Source: Salinibacter altiplanensis (GTDB lineage: Bacteria; Bacteroidota; Rhodothermia; Rhodothermales; Salinibacteraceae). From it: a stretch of 64,000 nt of DNA. Positions 7,070 through 17,045 of the stretch are shown here, piece by piece. How positions within the stretch are numbered: position 1 is the first letter of the stretch; the number at the start of each line of letters is the position of its first letter. The DNA lies in contig NZ_NCQY01000020.1 of NCBI RefSeq assembly GCF_002894645.1, positions 533,183 to 597,182 on the forward strand. The letters are read 5' to 3'. The position numbers were made by a program, and so were the translations under genes. Below the pieces are notes generated by a model. The model was not told where the DNA came from. It did not search any database and saw only the letters and a list, made by a program, of their open reading frames with translations.

Positions 7070-9700
7070 ATGCATCGCACCACCACTGTCATCGTCGTGC
7101 TCGTGGGGGGACTGTTGGGGCTCGTTCCGCCCGGAGCGTTTGGGCAGGATGGAAGAGCTCCCCAGAGTCTGGGGATGCTCACCGTGGATCGGGCAAATTC
7201 GGCCGCCCTGACGGCCGCCCGAGCGGCGGTCAGCGGGCCGGACGGAACTGCGAAGGATGGACCGCTGGCCGCAGTAGGCATGGAGCTGGCCCTTCTCTAC
7301 CACCAACAGCAGACAGAGGGCGCGGCGGGAATCCAGGCCCTCAGTGAAGCGTCCCGGCAGCGCCGAAAGACACGCACAAGCGATGGACAGCCGCGCACAG
7401 AGTCGGGACGCGTTGTATCGCCCGTCTCGTCGGACGGTCGGCTCGTGACCGTCGACGCCGTCGCGTCTGGTGATCCGTCTCGCCTCCTGGAAGACTTGCG
7501 AGAACTAGAGCTAGAGGGGGGCGCGCGCGCCGGAAACGTCGTGTCGGGACGCCTGCCGATTGCCTCGATTGAAGAGGCCGCCGCGCTTTCGTCCCTCCGG
7601 GGCATGGTGCCGGCCTACGCCCGCACGACGGCCGGGAGCGTCGGCTCGGAGGCCGATACGGCCCACGGTGCGGACGCGGCCCGCCTGAATACAGGGGCCA
7701 ACGGAAGCGGACAAAAGGTGTGCGCCTTGTCCGACAGCTATGACACCTCGGATGCCCCGGTCACGGCAAGCGACGACGTCAGCTCTGGGGACCTTCCCGG
7801 CGCGGACAACCCAGAGGGACGGACAACGCCCGTCGACGTGCTTGATGATGGGGGAAGCGACGATAGTGACGAGGGACGAGCAATGCTCCAACTGATTCAC
7901 GACATTGCACCCGGGGCCGAACTGGGCTTTCATACCGCAATTGGAGGAGTAGCTGCGTTCGCGAATGGGATTCGGGAGCTGGCGAGTGCGGGCTGTACCG
8001 TAATTGTCGACGACATCCGCTACAGCTCAGAACCGTTTTACCAGGATGGACTGGTGGCCAATGCCGTCGATGACGTCGTGACCAACGACGGGGTTACCTA
8101 CTTCTCCTCGGCCGGCAACGACGGCCAAAATTCCTACGAAGCCTCGTTCCGCGATTCTGGAGAGCCGGGCGTGATCAGCGCCAGCTCCGTGCGCCACGAC
8201 TTTAACGATTCGGCGCTCAATACTGATACGCGCCAGGAGATCACGATTCAGCCTGGGGGGACCTTTCAGGTCTTTTCGTTTCAGTGGACGGATCCGTCCG
8301 CACGGGTGGGCTCGGGGGGTCCGGACACAGACCTCGACATTGCCCTGGTTGATGAGGCCGGGGCTGTCGTGGCCCAGTCGGCCCGCGACAATATCTCCAC
8401 GGGCGTGCCGTCCGAGACAATGGAGTACACCAATGATGGAAGCACCGCCGAGACGCTGTTTTTGGTAATCGAGAAGGCCGGCGGGCCCGATCCAGATCGG
8501 ATCAAGTACGTGTACAGCGGCAGCGGGCCGTTCACCGACAGCGACGTCACGATCGAGGAGTACGACACGCTCGGCCCGACGCTGTACGGCCACCCGATGG
8601 CGGAGGGGGCGATGGCGGTGGCCGCGGCGCCATTTTTCAACACCGCCGCCTACAACCCGAACGCCGATCCGGCGACGCTAGAGGCGTTTTCCTCGAAAGG
8701 AGGGCTCCAGATTCGGTTTGATCAGGACGGCAGCCGTCTCTCTGCGCCGGAAAACCGAGAAAAGCCGGATGTGACCGGCACCGACGGCATTGACAATACC
8801 TTCTTCGGTCAGGACTTGCCCACCGACTTCCCGAATACGTCGAACGTTGACCCGGACCCCCATCCCAATTTCTTCGGCACCTCAGCGGCGGCGCCGAACA
8901 TCGCGGCCATTGGGGCGCTCATTCAACAGGCGCGGCCCGGTCTTACCCCGTCGGAGGTCTACGGCCGCCTGGAGAATACCGCGGCCGACGTGACCTCGCG
9001 CCAACGGCGAGACGGTGATTTTGTCGAGTTTGCCAATGGAGAGGGCATAGACCTGTGGAGCGGCCACGGCTTCGTGCAGGCCGAGCCGGCCGTACCGGCG
9101 GTGGACGTGGCCATTACCAACGCGAGTGGAGAGGGACGCGCAATGGGGGGCGGGGACGGGGCCGTGGACCTGACATGGCGACAGGTGGGTGGAGAGGAAG
9201 ACGTGACCCTGGACGCCTTCGTGGTTCAGCAAGGCTACTTTGGGGAGGGCTTTGAGGACCGGGTCCGAATCGAGTCGAAGGGGGCTGGGGAGTACAGCCA
9301 GACAATCGAAAATCTGCCCGTGGGCACGCATCGCTTCCGTATACAGGGAGTCACAGAAACGAGCACCGGGGCGGACAGTCTCGTCACGAGAGGCAGCGCG
9401 CAGGTTGCGTTGCGAACGTCCGAGGTGAACGTGACGGCCTACCCGAACCCATTCCGGAATGACCTGAATCTTTCCGTCACATTTCCCGAGGCGCAGGACA
9501 CCCGTCAGGCCGTCCGGGTGGATGTCTATGATCTCCTCGGTCGTCGCGTGGCGACTCCGATCCTAAGCCGAGAGATTGGAGATGCCGAGTCGCTCGACCT
9601 CGGGGGAGAATTGCCGGCGTCGCTCAGCAGCGGCACATACTTCTTCCGTGTCTGGAACGAAGACTTTGCCGCCACCACGAAGGCCGTTCACGTTCGCTAG
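7070..9700 (+). CDS. Subtilase-fold (S8/S53-like) serine protease with T9SS sorting domain
   Basis: About 876 residues with a signal peptide (cleavage near AFGQ). Subtilase landmarks are Asp222 in LSDSYD, the oxyanion Asn350 in SSAGNDG, and Ser605 in GTSAAAP. The usual HGTHVAG histidine motif is absent; at its place is DEGRAML with Glu268, followed by IHDIAPGA. This matches a recognised group of subtilisin-fold enzymes described as S53-like, where Glu may replace His as base, as in sedolisins. After the catalytic domain there is a fibronectin-like region, then a T9SS type A sorting domain (YPNPFRNDL...VYDLLGRRVA...SGTYFFRVW...TKAVHVR). ATG 7070 directly precedes the signal peptide; an upstream ATG at 7031 adds 13 unlikely residues. 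Probably co-transcribed with the metalloprotease upstream. Confidence 0.87.
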   Translation: MHRTTTVIVVLVGGLLGLVPPGAFGQDGRAPQSLGMLTVDRANSAALTAARAAVSGPDGTAKDGPLAAVGMELALLYHQQQTEGAAGIQALSEASRQRRKTRTSDGQPRTESGRVVSPVSSDGRLVTVDAVASGDPSRLLEDLRELELEGGARAGNVVSGRLPIASIEEAAALSSLRGMVPAYARTTAGSVGSEADTAHGADAARLNTGANGSGQKVCALSDSYDTSDAPVTASDDVSSGDLPGADNPEGRTTPVDVLDDGGSDDSDEGRAMLQLIHDIAPGAELGFHTAIGGVAAFANGIRELASAGCTVIVDDIRYSSEPFYQDGLVANAVDDVVTNDGVTYFSSAGNDGQNSYEASFRDSGEPGVISASSVRHDFNDSALNTDTRQEITIQPGGTFQVFSFQWTDPSARVGSGGPDTDLDIALVDEAGAVVAQSARDNISTGVPSETMEYTNDGSTAETLFLVIEKAGGPDPDRIKYVYSGSGPFTDSDVTIEEYDTLGPTLYGHPMAEGAMAVAAAPFFNTAAYNPNADPATLEAFSSKGGLQIRFDQDGSRLSAPENREKPDVTGTDGIDNTFFGQDLPTDFPNTSNVDPDPHPNFFGTSAAAPNIAAIGALIQQARPGLTPSEVYGRLENTAADVTSRQRRDGDFVEFANGEGIDLWSGHGFVQAEPAVPAVDVAITNASGEGRAMGGGDGAVDLTWRQVGGEEDVTLDAFVVQQGYFGEGFEDRVRIESKGAGEYSQTIENLPVGTHRFRIQGVTETSTGADSLVTRGSAQVALRTSEVNVTAYPNPFRNDLNLSVTFPEAQDTRQAVRVDVYDLLGRRVATPILSREIGDAESLDLGGELPASLSSGTYFFRVWNEDFAATTKAVHVR

Positions 9701-9772
9701 CCCAGGCGAGATGGGCAGCGCCCCTGAGGAAGCAAGTCTCCTCACGGGAGCCCATCCCGATAGGGGGACGGG

Positions 9773-12514
9773 CTACGAGGAGGCGTCGTCCACTGCGTCG
9801 CTGGCGGCATCGTCGTCCATCGCGCCGTTCGTGGCGGCCGCGGCGTCGCTGGGGGACTCACCGTCGAGGGTTTCGTCGGCAGGGGGCTCGTCCTCGACCT
9901 CCGGCTCGTCTGTGTCGGCCACCCGGGTGACGTCGGCAATCGCGTCGCCGTCCTTCAGGTCGATCACCTGCACGCCCTGCGTGTTGCGGCCCATCGTGCT
10001 GATCTCCCCGACCCGGGTGCGAATCATGATGCCGCCCTCGGTGATGACCATCAGGTCTTCGGCCCCGAGCACGCCCTTGATCGACACGAGGTCGCCCGTG
10101 CGGTCGGTGCGGTTCAGGGTGATGAGGCCCTTGCCGCCCCGCCCCTGCACGCGGTAGTCGGACAGGGCCGTGCGCTTGCCGTAGCCGTGCTCCGTGAGGG
10201 CCAGCACGTCGAGGTCGTCGTGCATCTCTGGGGGCACCGAGATCATGCCCACCAGCTCCTGGTCGCCGGGCAGCTTCATGCCCCGCACGCCGCGCGTGTT
10301 GCGGCCCATGGGACGGGCGTCGCCCTCGTCGAAGTGCACGGCCCGGCCGCCGGAGGAGGCCACCACGACCGTGTTGTCGCCGCCGGTGAGGGACGCCTCG
10401 ATGAGCTGGTCGCCCTCGTCGATCTTGATGCCGATGATGCCGTTGGAGCGGGGGCGACTGTACGCTTCGAGCGCGGTCTTTTTGACCTGGCCCTGCCGTG
10501 TGGCGGCGAGGACGTAGTGGCTGTTGAGGAAGTCCTCGTCCTCGAACTCCTCCTTGCCCACGCTGATGACAGCCCGCACGCGGTCGTCCGGGTCGAGGTC
10601 GAGGAGCTGCCGGATCGAGCGGCCTTTCGCCGTGCGGCCGCCCTCCGGAATTTCGAACGGGCGGAGCCAGAAGCACTGGCCCTTGTCGGTGAAGAGGAGC
10701 AGCACGTCGTGCGAGTGGCACACGTAGAGGTGCTCGATGAGGTCGTCCTCCCGCTTGCCGGTGCCCCGCATGCCGACGCCCCCCCGCCCCTGCGTGCGAT
10801 ACGTGTCGATGGGGGTTCGCTTCGTCAAGCCCTGGTTTGTAATCGTCACGACGACGTGCTCCCGCTCGATCAGGTCCTCGATGATGATGTCGTCGCCGCC
10901 GGTGTAGTCGATCTCGGTGCGGCGCTCGTCGTCGAATCGGTCCTTGACCTTGAGCAGCTCCTCCTTGATGAGCTCCATCCGGCGGTCGCGGCTGTTTAAG
11001 ATCCGCTGGAACTCCCGAATTTTCTCGATGATGTCCTCGTACTCGCCGATAATCTTCTCGCGCTCCAGCCCGGTCAGGCGGCTCAGGCGCAGGCGCAGGA
11101 TGGCGTTGGCCTGGGCCTCGGTCAGCCAGTGGCCCGCCTCGGGCTGATCGACCAGCTCCGCGTACTCGTCCCCCAGCAGCTTCTGCACGGTGTCCTGCCC
11201 TTCGTCGGCCTCCACGGGGGGGGCGTGCGGCACGTTGATCTCGTCCAGGTCGGCGTCGCTGAGCGCATCCGGATAGCGGCCCTGGCGTAGGTTCTGGCGG
11301 GCCGTGCCGGTGTCGGGCGAGTGGCGGATGATGGCGATGACCGCGTCGAGGTGGTCGAGCGCCAGGGTGAGGCCCTCCAGGATGTGGGCGCGGTCCTGGG
11401 CCTGCTCCAGGTCGTACTCCGTGCGGCGGACGACGATCTCGTGGCGGTGGTCCACGTAGTGCCGGATCGCGTCCTTCAGGGTGACCACCTTCGGCCGCCC
11501 GTTCACCAGCGCCACCATGTTCACCCCGAACGTGTCCTGCAGGCGGGAGTGCTTGTAGACCTGATTCTTGACGATTTCGGCGTTGGCCCCCTGCTTCAGC
11601 TCGATCACGATGCGGAGGCCGTTTCGGTCGCTCTCGTCGCGCAGGTCGGCGATCCCCTCGATGCGTTCCTGGCGCACGCGGTCGGCGATTCGCTCCACCT
11701 CGCGGCTCTTGTTCACCTGGTACGGCAGCTCGGTGACCACGAGGGCGTCGCGCCCACTGCGCACCTCCTCCTCGTGCATCTTGGCACGCATGACGACGCG
11801 GCCCCGGCCCGTATGGTACGCCTCGTAGACGCCAGCGTAGCCGTAGATGATGCCGCCGGTGGGGAAGTCCGGCGCCGGAAGGTGCTCCATCAAGTCGTCG
11901 ATCGCGATGTCCGGATCGTCGACGTAGGCCACCGTCGCATCGATCGTCTCCCCCAGGTTGTGCGGCGGAATTTTCGTGGCCATGCCGACCGCGATGCCGT
12001 CGGCCCCGTTCACGAGCATGTTGGGGAAGGCCGCCGGGAGCACCGTCGGCTCCTCCAGCGTCCCGTCGAAGTTTTCCTGCGTGTCGACGGTCTCCTTCCC
12101 GATGTCGGTCAGCATCTGCTCGGCGATCCGCGTCATGCGGGCCTCCGTGTACCGCATGGCCGCGGCCGAGTCGCCGTCGACGGAGCCGAAGTTGCCCTGC
12201 CCGTCGGCCAGCGGGTAGCGCATCGAGAAGTGCTGGGCCATGCGCACCAGCGTGTCGTAGACCGACGAGTCGCCGTGTGGGTGATACTTTCCGAGGACCT
12301 CTCCCACGATGCGGGCGCTCTTCTTGTAGTTCGCGCCCTGGGTGAGGCCGAGCTCGTGCATGCCGTACAGGACGCGGCGGTGCACCGGCTTCAGGCCGTC
12401 GCGGACGTCCGGGAGCGCACGGCTCACGATCACCGACATCGAGTAGTCGATGTAGGAGGACTTCATCTCCTCCTCGATGTTGATCGGGATTACGCGGCTG
12501 TCGTCGGCTTCCAT
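9773..12514 (-). CDS. gyrA: DNA gyrase subunit A
   Basis: 913 residues; the breakage-reunion subunit of DNA gyrase, which introduces negative supercoils with GyrB. The active-site tyrosine lies in AAAMRYTE as Tyr122, the same number as in E. coli. The quinolone-resistance region reads [11 protein letters not shown] with Ser83 and Asp87, the residues found in sensitive enzymes. The C-terminal domain has repeated propeller blades and a GyrA-box-like QGRGGKG, one residue different from the canonical QRRGGKG, which supports GyrA rather than ParC. The last 50 or so residues ([12 protein letters not shown]... to the end) are a low-complexity acidic tail, likely a halophilic or regulatory extension. 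Its stop lies 72 bp from the converging protease gene. No gyrB is nearby. Confidence 0.96.
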   Translation of the reverse strand: MEADDSRVIPINIEEEMKSSYIDYSMSVIVSRALPDVRDGLKPVHRRVLYGMHELGLTQGANYKKSARIVGEVLGKYHPHGDSSVYDTLVRMAQHFSMRYPLADGQGNFGSVDGDSAAAMRYTEARMTRIAEQMLTDIGKETVDTQENFDGTLEEPTVLPAAFPNMLVNGADGIAVGMATKIPPHNLGETIDATVAYVDDPDIAIDDLMEHLPAPDFPTGGIIYGYAGVYEAYHTGRGRVVMRAKMHEEEVRSGRDALVVTELPYQVNKSREVERIADRVRQERIEGIADLRDESDRNGLRIVIELKQGANAEIVKNQVYKHSRLQDTFGVNMVALVNGRPKVVTLKDAIRHYVDHRHEIVVRRTEYDLEQAQDRAHILEGLTLALDHLDAVIAIIRHSPDTGTARQNLRQGRYPDALSDADLDEINVPHAPPVEADEGQDTVQKLLGDEYAELVDQPEAGHWLTEAQANAILRLRLSRLTGLEREKIIGEYEDIIEKIREFQRILNSRDRRMELIKEELLKVKDRFDDERRTEIDYTGGDDIIIEDLIEREHVVVTITNQGLTKRTPIDTYRTQGRGGVGMRGTGKREDDLIEHLYVCHSHDVLLLFTDKGQCFWLRPFEIPEGGRTAKGRSIRQLLDLDPDDRVRAVISVGKEEFEDEDFLNSHYVLAATRQGQVKKTALEAYSRPRSNGIIGIKIDEGDQLIEASLTGGDNTVVVASSGGRAVHFDEGDARPMGRNTRGVRGMKLPGDQELVGMISVPPEMHDDLDVLALTEHGYGKRTALSDYRVQGRGGKGLITLNRTDRTGDLVSIKGVLGAEDLMVITEGGIMIRTRVGEISTMGRNTQGVQVIDLKDGDAIADVTRVADTDEPEVEDEPPADETLDGESPSDAAAATNGAMDDDAASDAVDDASS

Positions 12515-12974
12515 AGTGCGGAAGAGAGGCTAATTTAGAGGGTGGTGACGGAGAGACGAGCCCAGAACTTAGATGACAGGGTGTCAGAACCTGCTGGGTG
12601 GACTGTCTGTGGCCCCCAGAGGACTTGGGTACTGTGCTCCCAGCGCACTCTGAAAGTACTTGGTCGCTGTGCTCCCAGCGCTGTGACTTTGCGGGTCTCG
12701 CGCAGTGGGGCCCGCAGGAGTCCTGTGGCGGCGGCTCCGGGGGCGTGCAGACCCCGCTTGTGCGTGCCGCCCGCTGTGTCTCGGCTCGATGTCTATTTTC
12801 AAGCAGGATTCTAGACTATTAAGTGTACAAAATTGGGGCCGGAAGTGCCACCAAAACGGCCCACAGAGACCGCCTCCACCGGCTTTTGACAAGGGGGCCG
12901 GGGCCGTTGACGGAGGAGCGTCGAGACCGTACCTTCTGGGTGGATCGCATTTCTCCACGACGCGCATTTTTCGC
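12515..12974. other. Intergenic region between divergent gyrA and pyrC
   Basis: 460 bp without a credible gene. Short frames here have no conserved features. It must contain promoters for both gyrA (leftward) and pyrC (rightward), but I see no strong sigma-70 match. An AT-richer patch at about 12812-12835 (TCTAGACTATTAAGTGTACA) is the best candidate for a pyrC-side promoter. A 35-bp-period direct repeat is listed separately. Confidence 0.5.
12623..12681. repeat. Two-copy 24-bp direct repeat upstream of gyrA
   Basis: The block ACTTGG(GTA/TCG)CTGTGCTCCCAGCGC occurs at 12623-12646 and again at 12658-12681, a 35-bp period. The last 15 bases (CTGTGCTCCCAGCGC) are identical. It lies about 110-170 bp upstream of the gyrA start, in its leader or promoter zone. 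It could be two protein-binding sites spaced by just over three helical turns, or simply a small duplication. Confidence 0.7.
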
Positions 12975-14267
12975 ATGACTCCCCACCTTCTCCTCCGCGG
13001 CGGCACCCTGCTTCGGCCCCGCCCCCAAACGACCCAGGACGCCGACCTGCTGATTCGAGACGGCACGATCGCGGCCATCGGAGACGTTCCGGACGTGGAC
13101 GACGACCTCCCCGTGTACGACGCCTCGGGAATGCTCATCTCGCCGGGATGGATGGACATGCACGTCCACCTCCGCGAGCCCGGCTACGAGCACAAAGAAA
13201 CCGTTGCGACTGGAAGCCGCGCGGCGCTCGCGGGCGGGTTTACCGACGTGGCCTGCATGCCCAACACCGATCCGCCCCTCCACACGCGCGACGTGGTGGA
13301 GTTCGTGCGGGAACGGGCCGAAGACACACCGGTGGGCGTCCACCCCATTGCCTGCGTGTCGAAAGAGCGGGCCGGCAATGAGATCGCCGAGATGGCCGAC
13401 CTGCGGGACGGTGGGGCCGTCGCCTTCAGTGACGACGGGGCGCCCGTGCCGACGGCGGAACTGATGCGGCGGGCCCTGGAGTACAGCAGCATGCTGGACC
13501 GGCCCATCATCAACCACATGGAGGAGGAGACGCTGAACCCGAGCGGGCAGATGCACGAGGGGGCGGTCTCGGCGCGGCTCGGACTGGACGGCATTCCGGC
13601 GGCGTCCGAAGACGTCATGATTGCCCGTGATATTGAGCTGGCGGCCCTCACTGGAGGGGCCCTCCACGTGGCCCACATCTCCACCGCTCGCGGCGTGGAG
13701 CTGGTGCGGCGGGCCAAGGCGCGTGGCCTGCCCGTCACGGCGGAGGTGTGCACCCACCACCTGACGCTCACTGACGCGGCGGTGGAGCGGACTGGGTTCG
13801 ACACGAACACGAAGATGCACCCGCCCCTCCGCTCGGCGGCGGACGTGGACGCGCTGAAGGAGGGTCTCGCCGACGGCACCATCGACGCGATCTGTACCGA
13901 CCACGCCCCCCACGCGTCCTACGAAAAGCAGGTCGAGTTTGCCCACGCCCCCTTCGGCATCCTCGGCCTCGAAACGGCGTGGGGCCTCATCGGGCGTGAG
14001 CTGATCGAGCCCGGCGTGCTCTCCGTCGCGGAGGCGGTGCGAAAGCTGACCGTGGCCCCGCGTCGCATCCTGCGCCTCGACGCGCCGCAGCTCGCGGAGG
14101 GCGCCCCGGCGCGGCTCACGGTCTTCGACGCGTCGACCGAGTGGACCTTCATGGAGGACGACCTCCGGTCGAAGAGCGAAAACACCCCGTTCACGGACGC
14201 CGAGATGGTGGGGCGCCCCTGGGCAGTCTACAGCGACGGGCAGTTCGTGGAGTGTGGGGCGGCGTAA
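12975..14267 (+). CDS. pyrC: Dihydroorotase
   Basis: 430 residues; catalyses reversible cyclisation of N-carbamoyl-aspartate to dihydroorotate in de novo pyrimidine synthesis. The first signature, GWMDMHVHLREPG, carries the metal ligands His63 and His65. The second, ICTDHAPH, carries the catalytic Asp and ends the metal site. NTDPPLHT, HMEEE and HVAHISTARG supply further family motifs. Length and motifs fit the class I (longer, Bacillus-type PyrC) dihydroorotases rather than the shorter E. coli type. The frame is open from 12705, but ATG 12975 (MTPHLLLRGG) starts the conserved N-terminal beta-sandwich. It is followed by ddl after a 120-bp gap. Confidence 0.94.
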   Translation: MTPHLLLRGGTLLRPRPQTTQDADLLIRDGTIAAIGDVPDVDDDLPVYDASGMLISPGWMDMHVHLREPGYEHKETVATGSRAALAGGFTDVACMPNTDPPLHTRDVVEFVRERAEDTPVGVHPIACVSKERAGNEIAEMADLRDGGAVAFSDDGAPVPTAELMRRALEYSSMLDRPIINHMEEETLNPSGQMHEGAVSARLGLDGIPAASEDVMIARDIELAALTGGALHVAHISTARGVELVRRAKARGLPVTAEVCTHHLTLTDAAVERTGFDTNTKMHPPLRSAADVDALKEGLADGTIDAICTDHAPHASYEKQVEFAHAPFGILGLETAWGLIGRELIEPGVLSVAEAVRKLTVAPRRILRLDAPQLAEGAPARLTVFDASTEWTFMEDDLRSKSENTPFTDAEMVGRPWAVYSDGQFVECGAA

Positions 14268-14387
14268 GGGGGATGCCTTCGCCCGATGAAAACGCACTCG
14301 GCACTTGGGGGATCGTCCGGGCGCTCCTCCCCGTATCGGTCTCTTGTCTCTGCGTCGTTCTGTCTCTTGTCCCACCCCGGACCCACT

Positions 14388-15641
14388 GTGTCTTCCGAGT
14401 CGTTACAGGTCGGCGTCGTCCTCGGCGGGGTGGCGCCCGAGCACGAGGTGTCGGTGATCTCCACGTTGCAGGCCGCCGCGGCGCTCGACCGCACCCGGTA
14501 CACGCCCGTGCCCATCTACGTGGCGAAGGACGGCACGTGGTACACTGGCGATGCCCTGCTGGAGGTGGAAACGTACCGGGACCTTGAAGCCCTGCGCGAG
14601 ACGGCGATGCCGGTCTCCCTCGCGCCCACGCCGCACGGGCACCTTGAGCTGATCGAGGACCGCCCGCCGGGCGTACTGAAGCACCTCCAGCGCCCCCGGC
14701 TGCGGCGTCGGGTGGATGTGATGCTTCTGGGACTGCACGGCGGGCCCGGGGAGAGTGGGGGAGTGCAGGGCCTCTGCGAAACGGTCAACGTGCCCTACAC
14801 CAGCGCCGGGGTGCTCGGCTCCGCCCTCGGCATGGACAAGGCACTGTCGAAGCAGGTGTGCCAACAGGCCGGCATCCCGGTGGTCGATTGGGTGGCGTTC
14901 CGCGAGGACGAGTGGGCGTACCGGGAAGAGGCGGCCCTGGACGAATGCGAGGCCGCCCTCGACTATCCGCTCGTCGTGAAGCCGGCCCGCTGCGGGTCGT
15001 CCATCGGCATCGCGCAGGTGGACACGCGCCCCGCACTCGACGCGGCCATCGAGGATGCCTTTCGGTACGACGACAAGGTGATCGTGGAGCGGGCCGTGGA
15101 GGCACTGCGGGAAATCAACTGCTCGGTGCTCGGGGACGTGCACGAGGCCACGCCCAGCGTGCTGGAGGAGCCGGTGGCGGGGGAGGACGACGAGGTGCTC
15201 ACCTTCCAAGACAAGTACATGCGGGAGGACGAAGAAGCCACGAAGGCGGGGGGCACCAAAAGGGCCGAGGCGAGCCCGGAGGGCATGGCCGCGCAGGACC
15301 GCATTGTGCCGGCGAATCTCTCCGAGGAACGGACCGAGGAGATCCAAGACCTGGCGGTCCGCATCTTCCACCAGTTCGAGTGCGCCGGCGTCGTCCGTAT
15401 CGACTTCATGATCGACGCGGCCACCGGGCAGCTTTACTTCAACGAAATAAACACCATCCCGGGCTCGTTTTCGTTCTACCTGTGGGAGCCGTCCGGCGTC
15501 TCCTTCGACGAGCTGGTGGACCGGCTGGTGACCATCGCCCGCCGCCGCCACCGCGATCGGAACGGGCGGGTTCAGACCCACGCCGTCAACCTCCTCGCCG
15601 AAAAAAGCCTGCAAGGGGTCAAGACGGACGAGGCGTCCTAA
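14388..15641 (+). CDS. ddl: D-alanine--D-alanine ligase family protein
   Basis: About 417 residues from GTG 14388 (an ATG at 14286 would add 34 atypical residues). ATP-grasp ligase that joins two D-alanines for peptidoglycan. N-terminal GVAPEHEVSVIS corresponds to the family GGxSxEHxVS motif; LGLHGGPGESGGVQGLCE and SALGMDKALSKQ are the substrate/ATP elements; DFMIDAATG and FNEINTIPGSFSFYLWE contain the Mg-binding Asp/Glu/Asn. Compared with E. coli Ddl (about 306 residues), there is extra sequence before LGLHGG and an acidic insertion (KYMREDEEATKAGG to SPEGMAAQDR) next to the omega loop. The variant NTIPG.FSFYLWE ending is a known subgroup of Ddl-like ligases; D-Ala-D-Ala specificity is likely but not proven. 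Confidence 0.88.
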   Translation: MSSESLQVGVVLGGVAPEHEVSVISTLQAAAALDRTRYTPVPIYVAKDGTWYTGDALLEVETYRDLEALRETAMPVSLAPTPHGHLELIEDRPPGVLKHLQRPRLRRRVDVMLLGLHGGPGESGGVQGLCETVNVPYTSAGVLGSALGMDKALSKQVCQQAGIPVVDWVAFREDEWAYREEAALDECEAALDYPLVVKPARCGSSIGIAQVDTRPALDAAIEDAFRYDDKVIVERAVEALREINCSVLGDVHEATPSVLEEPVAGEDDEVLTFQDKYMREDEEATKAGGTKRAEASPEGMAAQDRIVPANLSEERTEEIQDLAVRIFHQFECAGVVRIDFMIDAATGQLYFNEINTIPGSFSFYLWEPSGVSFDELVDRLVTIARRRHRDRNGRVQTHAVNLLAEKSLQGVKTDEAS

Positions 15642-15671
15642 CAAAGAGGCCACGCTTGGCCTGTCCCACTC

Positions 15672-16910
15672 ATGGCTCGCCCCTCATCCCGCCGTCCATT
15701 GCCGATCTGGGGCCTCGCCGCGTTGTTCGGGGCGCTGCTCACCGTGGGCCCCGTGTGTGCCCATGGCCAGGTGCGTCCGGCCGCGGCGGCCGCCGAGACC
15801 ACGACCGTGGCGCAGGCCTCCTCCGTGCTCACCGACGGGTTTGTGCGGACGACGGGCACCGAGGGGCTCGACCGGCTCTACGGCATGGAGTTTGAGAAGG
15901 CGAAGGCCCGGTTCAACGCGATCGATGCACGCTACCCCGACCATCCCATCGGGCCGTTCCTGCAGGGGCTCAACCTGTGGTGGACCATCATGCTCGACCT
16001 CACGGATACCTCTCACGACGAGGCGTTCATCGAGCAGATGAACACCGTCGTTGAGCGGTGCGACGCGCTGCTGGCAGAGGACCCGGACCACTTTGACGCG
16101 GCCCTCTTCAAGGCGGCGGCCCACGGCTTTCTGGCGCGGCTCCACTCCAACCGGCATCGCTGGTGGAAGACGATCCGAAACGCACAAAAGGCCATCAGCA
16201 ACGTCCAGACGGTGGAAGAGGGGGCCCCGGAGCGGGGCGACTATGTTTTTGGCTCAGGGATGTACGACTACTACGCGGCCATTCTGCCGGAGGAGTATTC
16301 GGTGTCGAAGGCCATCATGTGGATGCTGCCCGATGGGGACAAGGAGCAGGGCCTTGAACGGCTCCGCGAGACAGCCACAAACGGCCACTACGTGCGGACC
16401 GAGGCGATCTACTTCCTCGCGAAGATCCACTACCTGTACGAGGATGATTTTCGAACGACGCGGAAGTGGACCGACCGGCTGCGCGAGCGGCACTCGGACA
16501 ATCCGTTCTTCCACACCTTCGAAGGACGGGTGTATGCGCGCTGGGGACGCTGGCGGCAGGCGCGGCGCATCTTCAGGACGGTGCTGGAGCGCGCCGAGGC
16601 CGGACGGGCGGGCTACAACGCCCACATGGAAGAGATTGCCCGGCTGTACCTGGCCCGCGACCGGCTCTACCAGGACGCCTATCAAGAGGCCCTCCAACAC
16701 CTGGCGGCGCTGGAGCAGTTGACCGCCCGCACGACCGTCGAAGACACGCGCTACCGAATGCTCGGATATTTGTATCAGGGCATGGTGTACGACGCCCTCG
16801 GCCGCCGCGACATGGCCGTCAACCGTTACCGGACGGTGCTTAACATGGAGGATGCGTCCGGAGCACACGAGCGCGCAGAAAAGTACCTTGATGAGCCCTA
16901 TTCGGGATGA
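15672..16910 (+). CDS. Exported tetratricopeptide-repeat protein
   Basis: 412 residues with a signal peptide (hydrophobic stretch about 12-30, likely cut near AHGQ). The mature protein is all-helical, with TPR-like helix pairs: LDRLYGMEFEKAKARFNAIDARYPDHP near the start, RTTRKWTDRLRERHSDNPFFHTFEGRVYARWGRWRQARRIF in the middle, and GYLYQGMVYDALGRRDMAVNRYRTVL near the end. TPRs mediate protein-protein contacts, so this should be a periplasmic or outer-membrane-associated scaffold. No lipobox or catalytic motif is seen. It starts 30 bp after ddl and may be in its transcript. Specific role unknown. Confidence 0.72.
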   Translation: MARPSSRRPLPIWGLAALFGALLTVGPVCAHGQVRPAAAAAETTTVAQASSVLTDGFVRTTGTEGLDRLYGMEFEKAKARFNAIDARYPDHPIGPFLQGLNLWWTIMLDLTDTSHDEAFIEQMNTVVERCDALLAEDPDHFDAALFKAAAHGFLARLHSNRHRWWKTIRNAQKAISNVQTVEEGAPERGDYVFGSGMYDYYAAILPEEYSVSKAIMWMLPDGDKEQGLERLRETATNGHYVRTEAIYFLAKIHYLYEDDFRTTRKWTDRLRERHSDNPFFHTFEGRVYARWGRWRQARRIFRTVLERAEAGRAGYNAHMEEIARLYLARDRLYQDAYQEALQHLAALEQLTARTTVEDTRYRMLGYLYQGMVYDALGRRDMAVNRYRTVLNMEDASGAHERAEKYLDEPYSG

Positions 16911-17045
16911 TCGGAGGTCTACGGGAGAGAAATGAATGTCCCATCCGTGTAAGGATGCCCGCGATGCGTCCGTGAAGAACAAACAAACAGTGGGGGTCCG
17001 GCATACCTCTCGTGTAGTACTTTTCTTCAGACCAGCCACTCCGCC

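Noticed and set aside
5609-7306. 565-codon minus-strand open frame
   Set aside because: Antisense to the metalloprotease and the start of the subtilase; no family motif.
12819-14375. Long minus-strand frame across pyrC, and similar ones across ddl (14403-15653) and ftsY (51793-53055)
   Set aside because: Each lies antisense to a well-recognised enzyme and has no conserved feature.
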